The notes under the pieces: model-generated | What the model was told of the DNA's origin: nothing | Databases searched by the model: none | The model's input: only the letters and a program-made list of their open reading frames with translations | Made by a program: the position numbers and the translations under genes | Assembly (NCBI RefSeq): GCF_964199755.1 | Contig: NC_133903.1 | Span: 377,001 to 441,000 of the forward strand | Direction of reading: 5' to 3' | Source: Larus michahellis | Lineage: Eukaryota > Chordata > Aves > Charadriiformes > Laridae | Length of the DNA stretch: 64,000 bases | In this document: positions 61,001 to 64,000 of the stretch, one piece after another | How the letters are laid out: each line of letters opens with the position of its first letter | Numbering within the stretch: the first letter of the stretch is position 1

Positions 61001-62421
61001 AACATTTTCGTTTGCTCAACAGATTCAGTCTTTTCAGCATTCTACCCACTACTGCAGCTTCCTTTGATGCAAATAAATCCCTCCTCTGACGCCTTTCAAA
61101 GTACAAATCTACTTTGTGCATCCTCGCTTTAATTTATTTTTCTGGGGGAGCTTAGCTCAGGCACAGCATCTGTGAAATTCTTGCATTTTTACAGTAGTGA
61201 CCGTATCTGAAGACATGTAGGGATTATTTGGTTTACATAATTATTTAATAAGGTTTTCCTAAATTAGTGACAGGAGAGAGAGCAGTAAGCAACCACATTA
61301 AGGACTCTAATTTCTGCTTTCCATCAATATTAGAGCTAGATTATGCCAACAAAGACCAGGATTTGTTAAAACACACAATGGAAACTGTCTCATTTGATCA
61401 TGCGTAGGGCTAGAACCTGACTGTAAATAAGATTTTTAAATGGAGTTTGTCAGTCCAAACAGTTCTGTTGTAAGTGAACAGCCCTCTCAGATCCTGACAT
61501 TTTAACAAGGTGCTTGACGTGAAGAGCAAGCACCGCACTTCGCCGACACTCCCTGCTTCTGTCTTCACCTTGTTTAAATGTCAGGCAAGTCTTACAAGAA
61601 ATACATCTTTGCCAGGGTATTTCAGAGTAAAAGGGCCTCTCATGTCTGTCACTTCCCCGTAGAGCGGGATTCAGGTGTGTGCTGCCAGAATGTGGAGCGG
61701 TTGATGCAGCCGCAGTGTTTTTTGTGAACAATGACACAGCTAAATGGAGTCATCCCAAAGACCTGCATTTCATTCTTACTCAGGCAGGGCTCCCAGAGGA
61801 TGGTGGTTTTACCTCAGAATAAGCCCTTGCCCTGGGTTCTGATGCCTTTCGGGAATTAGACTTGAAAGAAACTTGCAAGAAATCGGATGCTCTTATTGCA
61901 CACATCCAGATTGTAGTTTTATTGTGGCATCCTATGTTATAAATGTTCTGAGATATATGTCTGCTCCTATTTTCCAGCGTGCGCTACCTTTGGAGGACAA
62001 AGAATATAACAAATTTCTTGCAAGTTAGGCGAATTCTAGTTTTTATATCCAGGATGTTAACAATGTAAATATCTTGCAATGAAATAATTTCTTTAAATAA
62101 TTAATTTATCAATATCGCATCAGCTGCAGTTAATTCATAGTCTGTCACCATCTTGAATCTTTATATTGCTTTGATTTCTTTTTTTCAGTCTCCTTGAAGA
62201 AAACTCTTGCTGTTTGAATTTTTTTTTTTCCAGATTGCCTGGGAACCAGAGCACCTTCTTCAGATGAAATTATTAAATTAGTGGAAGCAAATGTCTTTTG
62301 GTCTGTTCAGGAACTGAAATGCATGGATGCAGGGACCTTTGGCAAAAATGTAGAACTTCTTGGGACCGTCTCAGGTTTTAACAGCTCCCAGCTTATTGCC
62401 TTGAAGGAAAAAGCCAAGCAG
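36981..62421 (+). CDS. OTOA: OTOA (otoancorin), N-terminal 870 codons; 3' end off window
   Basis: Twenty-two + strand exons join without a phase conflict into 870 open codons, starting with a signal peptide ([20 protein letters not shown]) at 36981. Otoancorin is a GPI-anchored glycoprotein of the mesothelin/stereocilin superfamily that attaches the tectorial membrane to the spiral limbus; loss causes DFNB22 deafness in humans. Family landmarks in order: [70 protein letters not shown] and [55 protein letters not shown] and [10 protein letters not shown]. There are about a dozen N-glycosylation sequons. The C-terminal quarter and GPI signal lie off the right edge. I recall human OTOA having about 14 extra residues at the exon 10/11 junction. 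Confidence 0.95.
37393..37421 (+). CDS. OTOA: OTOA coding exon 2 (29-nt microexon)
   Basis: Acceptor ttttacag, donor GTG|gttagt. It encodes [10 protein letters not shown], matching the family's DLHPLLQ. The donor is weak. Confidence 0.8.
37513..37543 (+). CDS. OTOA: OTOA coding exon 3 (31-nt microexon)
   Basis: Acceptor tttccttag, donor G|gtaatg. It encodes [10 protein letters not shown], matching the family's EEIIDGSYLN. Confidence 0.85.
37637..37664 (+). CDS. OTOA: OTOA coding exon 4 (28-nt microexon)
   Basis: Acceptor atatgtag, donor AG|gtaatg. It encodes ALLDILHFQ, matching the family's ALLDLIQFQ. Confidence 0.82.
37665..38592. other. OTOA intron 4
   Basis: AT-rich intron of about 0.9 kb with a short CCATCCCCCTT repeat near 38008-38031. 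No gene was recognised. Confidence 0.6.
38593..38680 (+). CDS. OTOA: OTOA coding exon 5
   Basis: Acceptor ctgttacag, donor CAG|gtttgt. It encodes [20 protein letters not shown], then VMFTLSSLQ. Confidence 0.92.
38681..40141. other. OTOA intron 5
   Basis: About 1.5 kb, with a GC-richer stretch around 39.1-39.4 kb. No exon or repeat family was recognised. Confidence 0.6.
40142..40273 (+). CDS. OTOA: OTOA coding exon 6
   Basis: Acceptor atacttcag, donor CTT|gtaagt. 44 codons. It encodes [20 protein letters not shown], then [11 protein letters not shown] and SRKDRL. Confidence 0.93.
40274..41671. other. OTOA intron 6
   Basis: About 1.4 kb. GC-rich, CpG-containing sequence at 40.7-41.25 kb gives long overlapping ORFs on both strands with no recognisable protein. 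Confidence 0.6.
41672..41907 (+). CDS. OTOA: OTOA coding exon 7
   Basis: Acceptor cttgcag, donor TT|gtaagc. 78 codons plus two bases. It encodes [20 protein letters not shown], then [14 protein letters not shown] and LQEDAFRNL. Contains the sequon NRT. Confidence 0.96.
42122..42225 (+). CDS. OTOA: OTOA coding exon 8
   Basis: Acceptor tcacttag, donor G|gtacgt. It encodes [20 protein letters not shown], then [14 protein letters not shown]. Confidence 0.95.
42226..44979. other. OTOA intron 8
   Basis: About 2.75 kb. A GC-richer segment at 43.0-43.8 kb carries overlapping ORFs that I do not recognise; the remainder is AT-rich. No repeat family was recognised. Confidence 0.6.
44980..45086 (+). 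CDS. OTOA: OTOA coding exon 9
   Basis: Acceptor acaaaacag, which is purine-rich, but the phase is right. Donor GAA|gtaagt. It encodes [20 protein letters not shown], then [15 protein letters not shown]. Confidence 0.9.
45191..45214. repeat. (TA)n microsatellite
   Basis: ttaatatataaatatatatatatat in OTOA intron 9, directly before a CR1 tail. Confidence 0.75.
45216..45298 (+). mobile_element. CR1 LINE 3' end, very short
   Basis: gatgtccct...ggaactaggtgatctttaaggtcccttc...atgattctat: the terminal part of CR1 with its ATTCTAT tail. Confidence 0.88.
45638..45777 (+). CDS. OTOA: OTOA coding exon 10 (GC donor)
   Basis: Acceptor actggtcag. It encodes [20 protein letters not shown], then [18 protein letters not shown] and NASTVY plus AG. 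The frame runs into gcaagg, which reads as a GC-type donor (AG|gcaagg); no GT donor fits nearby. Sequons NAT and NAS are present. Confidence 0.92.
45778..48753. other. OTOA intron 10 (GC-AG)
   Basis: A 3-kb intron with a GC dinucleotide at its 5' end. It contains a CR1 3' part (about 46400-46925) and a GC-richer patch at 47.85-48.25 kb. Mammalian otoancorin seems to have a short extra segment at this junction, but no exon for it with usable splice sites was found here. Confidence 0.55.
46400..46925 (+). mobile_element. CR1 LINE, 3' part (ORF2 end and 3' UTR)
   Basis: It reads gagatgctgggagggctgga, then gttcagcctggagaagagaa, then the typical 3' end ggaggggttcaaggccaggt and ggtcccttccaaccc, with a terminal attcgatga. 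Degenerate and 5'-truncated. Confidence 0.93.
48754..48877 (+). CDS. OTOA: OTOA coding exon 11
   Basis: Acceptor tctacatag, donor AAG|gtgggt. The first base completes AG|G (Arg) with exon 10. It encodes [20 protein letters not shown], then [20 protein letters not shown]. Confidence 0.94.
48878..49263. other. OTOA intron 11
   Basis: 386 bases, AT-rich, nothing else recognised. Confidence 0.7.
49264..49479 (+). CDS. OTOA: OTOA coding exon 12
   Basis: Acceptor tactttag, donor AAG|gtacct, 72 codons. It encodes [20 protein letters not shown], then [20 protein letters not shown], ending KYLSYEK. Confidence 0.97.
49480..50025. other. OTOA intron 12
   Basis: About 0.55 kb of AT-rich intron; no gene or repeat was recognised. 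Confidence 0.7.
50026..50193 (+). CDS. OTOA: OTOA coding exon 13
   Basis: Acceptor tctgcag, donor AAG|gtgatt, 56 codons. It encodes [20 protein letters not shown], then [18 protein letters not shown]. Confidence 0.97.
50194..50508. other. OTOA intron 13
   Basis: 315 bases, AT-rich, nothing else recognised. Confidence 0.7.
50509..50649 (+). CDS. OTOA: OTOA coding exon 14
   Basis: Acceptor ctttttag, donor CAG|gtaaaa, 47 codons. It encodes [20 protein letters not shown] and KEKELRRSQ. Confidence 0.93.
50650..51260. other. OTOA intron 14
   Basis: About 0.6 kb with a short CR1 tail at about 50962-51020; otherwise nothing was recognised. Confidence 0.65.
50962..51020 (+). mobile_element. CR1 LINE 3' tail, very short
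   Basis: ggttggaccagaggatctcc, then agaagtcccttcaaacctaa and atgattctgtg, the CR1 3' terminal block. Confidence 0.8.
51261..51316 (+). CDS. OTOA: OTOA coding exon 15
   Basis: Acceptor ttatttcag, donor AG|gtatgg. It encodes [18 protein letters not shown]. Confidence 0.92.
51317..51674. other. OTOA intron 15
   Basis: 358 bases, nothing else recognised. Confidence 0.7.
51675..51792 (+). CDS. OTOA: OTOA coding exon 16
   Basis: Acceptor cctttcag, donor CAG|gtaaaa. It encodes [20 protein letters not shown], then [16 protein letters not shown]. Confidence 0.95.
51793..52632. other. OTOA intron 16, with solo LTR
   Basis: About 0.84 kb, of which 353 bases are a retroviral LTR (52050-52402). Confidence 0.75.
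52050..52402 (+). mobile_element. Endogenous retrovirus solo LTR with 5-bp target-site duplication
   Basis: The element starts TGTCCTGG and ends CCACGACA, an imperfect terminal inverted repeat with TG...CA ends. It is flanked on both sides by gaaac (52045-52049 and 52403-52407). A TATA-like TTAAAA is at 52153-52158, followed by a GC-rich stretch and a (TTG)n run. No internal gag/pol sequence is present, so it is a recombined solo LTR. The 5-bp duplication favours an ERVL-type origin. Orientation is taken from the TATA-like box and is tentative. Confidence 0.85.
52633..52706 (+). CDS. OTOA: OTOA coding exon 17
   Basis: Acceptor tgcttttag, donor CC|gtaagt. It encodes [20 protein letters not shown], then LSVL. 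Sequon NAS. Confidence 0.94.
52707..53676. other. OTOA intron 17
   Basis: About 1 kb of mostly AT-rich intron; no gene or repeat was recognised. Confidence 0.65.
53677..53812 (+). CDS. OTOA: OTOA coding exon 18
   Basis: Acceptor ctccctgcag, donor TTG|gtaggt. It encodes [20 protein letters not shown], then [14 protein letters not shown]. Confidence 0.93.
53813..55064. other. OTOA intron 18
   Basis: About 1.25 kb, GC-richer in the middle (54.4-54.8 kb). No gene or known repeat was recognised. Confidence 0.6.
55065..55255 (+). CDS. OTOA: OTOA coding exon 19
   Basis: Acceptor cttgtttcag, donor GG|gtgagg. It encodes [20 protein letters not shown], then [16 protein letters not shown] and KILEFYG. 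Confidence 0.96.
55256..57340. other. OTOA intron 19
   Basis: About 2.1 kb. The first 0.6 kb is GC-richer with overlapping chance ORFs. No repeat family was recognised. Confidence 0.6.
57341..57434 (+). CDS. OTOA: OTOA coding exon 20
   Basis: Acceptor tttcttcag, donor AAG|gtatgt. It encodes [20 protein letters not shown], then [11 protein letters not shown]. Sequon NWT. Confidence 0.95.
57435..58577. other. OTOA intron 20
   Basis: About 1.1 kb, no gene recognised. Minus-strand ORFs overlapping the next exon are shadows. Confidence 0.6.
58578..58707 (+). CDS. OTOA: OTOA coding exon 21
   Basis: Acceptor ccctttgaag (AAG type), donor G|gtcggt. It encodes [20 protein letters not shown], then [20 protein letters not shown] and TGP. 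The split codon gives Asp with exon 22. Confidence 0.9.
60424..60465. repeat. (AACAAT)n-like simple repeat
   Basis: Alternating aacaataac and aaataac units, about 42 bases. Confidence 0.75.
60639..60662. repeat. (TA)n microsatellite
   Basis: ttatatatatatatatatct followed by atata; an uninterrupted TA core of about 8 units. Confidence 0.8.
62234..62421 (+). CDS. OTOA: OTOA coding exon 22
   Basis: Acceptor poly(T)-ccag, donor CAG|gtaact. It encodes [20 protein letters not shown], then [20 protein letters not shown] and [10 protein letters not shown]. This is the last OTOA exon in the window; the protein continues. Confidence 0.95.
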
Positions 62422-64000
62422 GTAACTATCCTGGCTGTGAAGGAAAATTAAATCCATAATTTGATTTGCTGTTATTGAGCTATGCAGTCCTAAAATAACT
62501 GTGCTACGTCAATGTCACCACTGCTGCAAGAATATCTATTGTTTATTGGAAAAATAATGTGAGATGGTGATAGAAGACTATTGCCCTTGCTTTAGAGTCA
62601 ACAGGCAAGTCGTTCTGAGCTATCGGCAGCTGAAAAACTTAAGTGCTTTTACTTTTTAATTGCTTTTCAGTTGCTTGCTTCTCACTTTTCTTTCATAACT
62701 GAGAAGTCAGCCAGCGTGCTATAGGTTGTTGTTTGGCCTGCTGAGAATTAAGCTCAGAGTGTTAAATTGTCTACATCAATGTTAAATATAGTTTACAGTG
62801 GTGTAAAACCAGACTGACTGAAAGAGACTGTTACTAGCTGAATAAAGCTCACTCTCCCACCTTCTTGTCACAGGCAGGGACAAGCCCATCAGTGGGAAAT
62901 TTTAGGGAGGGGAAAAAAAAAAAATCACACATGTCTTTACTCGGATGTTACTGGTGAGTGCAAGTTAGGGAAACACGGCAGAAAGCAGAGGCCCATCTTT
63001 GCCAAGGTGTAGCTCCGTGGAGCGGGACAGGGATGTGGTCTCGGCTCTCGTCACCGCTGGCGCCTCTTTCTTTCAGGGCAGGACGCAGCTCCTCCCGAGC
63101 TCCTCAGAGAGGGCCCTGCCGGGCTCAGCCCGCGGGTGATGTCGGCGCTGCAGCAGCGGCGCAGGAGGCCGGGAGCCTCTCCTGTGTGCGCAGTGCAGGA
63201 CCTGTGCTGGCTGCAGGTCAGCGTGCTGCGCCTGCGGCTGACCATCAGCGAGGCGTCTGGGCTCCCCGCAGCACTGCCGTGGCCACCTGTGGGCTGGGAG
63301 AGAAGTCAGACCTTGCTGATTTCTTACACCTGGGGACTGAGAGCTCTCGCGCTCTATGGAAAGTGTCCTTAAAGATCTGCCAGCTCGGTTCTGCACCCTT
63401 GTCCCGAGGGCAGTTTCCCAGGGGTTCCTATTGACTAACTTCTTGAGGAGCTGTGAGTTCACTTTCATAAAACTCGGGGTCCTGACTTTACTCTTCCCCT
63501 GGGCCGTATCCCTCAGGACTGCACATTCCACCTGGGCATGATCAGTGCAGCCCAGGCTGCCTCCAGCCTTGGTGTCACCAGCTAGCTTGCGTTGGTGACC
63601 AACAGGTCCAGTATCGCACCCCTCTGGTCGGGCTGTCTATTACCTGGCTTAAGAAGTTATCCCCGATGCACTCCAGGAGTCTCCTGGATTGCCGACAGCT
63701 CGCCGTGCTACTTCTCCGGCAGCTGTCGGGTCGGCTGAAGTCCCCCAGCAGGACGAGAGCCTGCGGGCGCGATGGCCGCTGGAGCTGGAGTAAGGAGGCT
63801 TCGTCAATAGGCTCCCCTCGATCGGGCAGCCTGTAGCCAACACCAGCCACAAGGTTCCCTGTTACCTCTGTCTAATTCTTACCCACAGGCTTTCAGCCTG
63901 CTTGCGGCTGTTCTTCAGAGACAGCTCTTCACGCTCTGTCCATTTCTTGATGTAGAGAGCAATCGCTGCCCCTCCTTCCTCGCCTGTCCCTTCCGAAGGG
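62422..64000. other. OTOA intron 22 (runs off the right edge)
   Basis: AT-rich to about 63.0 kb, then a GC-rich stretch (63.05-63.29 kb) of unclear origin, then an antisense CR1 copy to the edge. Confidence 0.7.
63290..64000 (-). mobile_element. CR1 LINE, ORF2 endonuclease region, antisense and frame-broken
   Basis: Read on the minus strand from the right edge: AAIALYIKKWTEREELSLKN, a frameshift/stop, then LVLLGDFSRPDSC (the family's GDFNHPD endonuclease motif), QSRRLLECIGDNFLSQVIDS and PTRG. After another break come KSKVRTPSF and QLLKKLVNRNPWETAL. These fall in the order expected for CR1 ORF2 from endonuclease towards reverse transcriptase. Several frameshifts make it inactive. The left boundary near 63290 is approximate; the element continues beyond the window. 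Confidence 0.9.

Larger units (their letters stand above)
58708..62233. other. OTOA intron 21
   Basis: About 3.5 kb. It contains an A/C-rich simple repeat (60424-60465) and a (TA)n microsatellite (60639-60662). No exon was recognised and the flanking phases agree without one. Confidence 0.6.

Overview
This is vertebrate nuclear DNA, almost certainly from a bird. Genes are split into small exons with gt/ag introns. The dispersed repeats are avian CR1 LINE fragments, including 3' ends that finish in ATTCTATG-like tails, and there is one endogenous-retrovirus solo LTR. A CpG island marks one promoter. I cannot name the species.

Layout, left to right. (1) 675-6638, + strand: the last two coding exons of a multi-pass major-facilitator protein, best matched to the MFSD13/TMEM180 family, probably MFSD13B; its 5' part lies off the window. 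A decayed CR1 reverse-transcriptase fragment sits in its last intron. (2) 6.64-12.2 kb: 3' UTR and AT-rich intergenic DNA with no supported gene. (3) 12.24-13.49 kb: a CpG island carrying the METTL9 promoter and first exon. (4) 12895-31679, + strand: METTL9, complete, five coding exons, 321 aa, a protein-histidine N1-methyltransferase. (5) 25177-30647, - strand: IGSF6, complete, six coding exons, 235 aa, a single-pass immunoglobulin-superfamily receptor, nested antisense in METTL9's last intron. (6) 32.2-37.0 kb: intergenic, with a GC-rich patch near 34.2-34.6 kb. (7) 36981-62421, + strand: OTOA (otoancorin), the first 22 coding exons recovered (870 codons, all phases consistent); the C-terminal part runs off the right edge. 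(8) 62.4-64.0 kb: the next OTOA intron, holding an antisense CR1 copy.

The order METTL9 / nested IGSF6 / OTOA matches what I remember of human 16p12.2, so this is a conserved syntenic block. I do not see evidence that the genes share a pathway: METTL9 is a housekeeping-type enzyme, IGSF6 is a myeloid/lymphoid surface protein and OTOA is an inner-ear extracellular matrix protein. 

I found no new multi-gene system. The points most worth a second look are a run of three tiny OTOA exons, a GC-AG intron in OTOA next to an apparently missing peptide, a tandem CAGTAG acceptor in METTL9, the nested antisense gene, an intact-looking MFSD13B C-terminus, and a solo LTR with a 5-bp target duplication. 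Exon edges were set by hand from reading frame, splice consensus and remembered mammalian proteins; no alignment was run.
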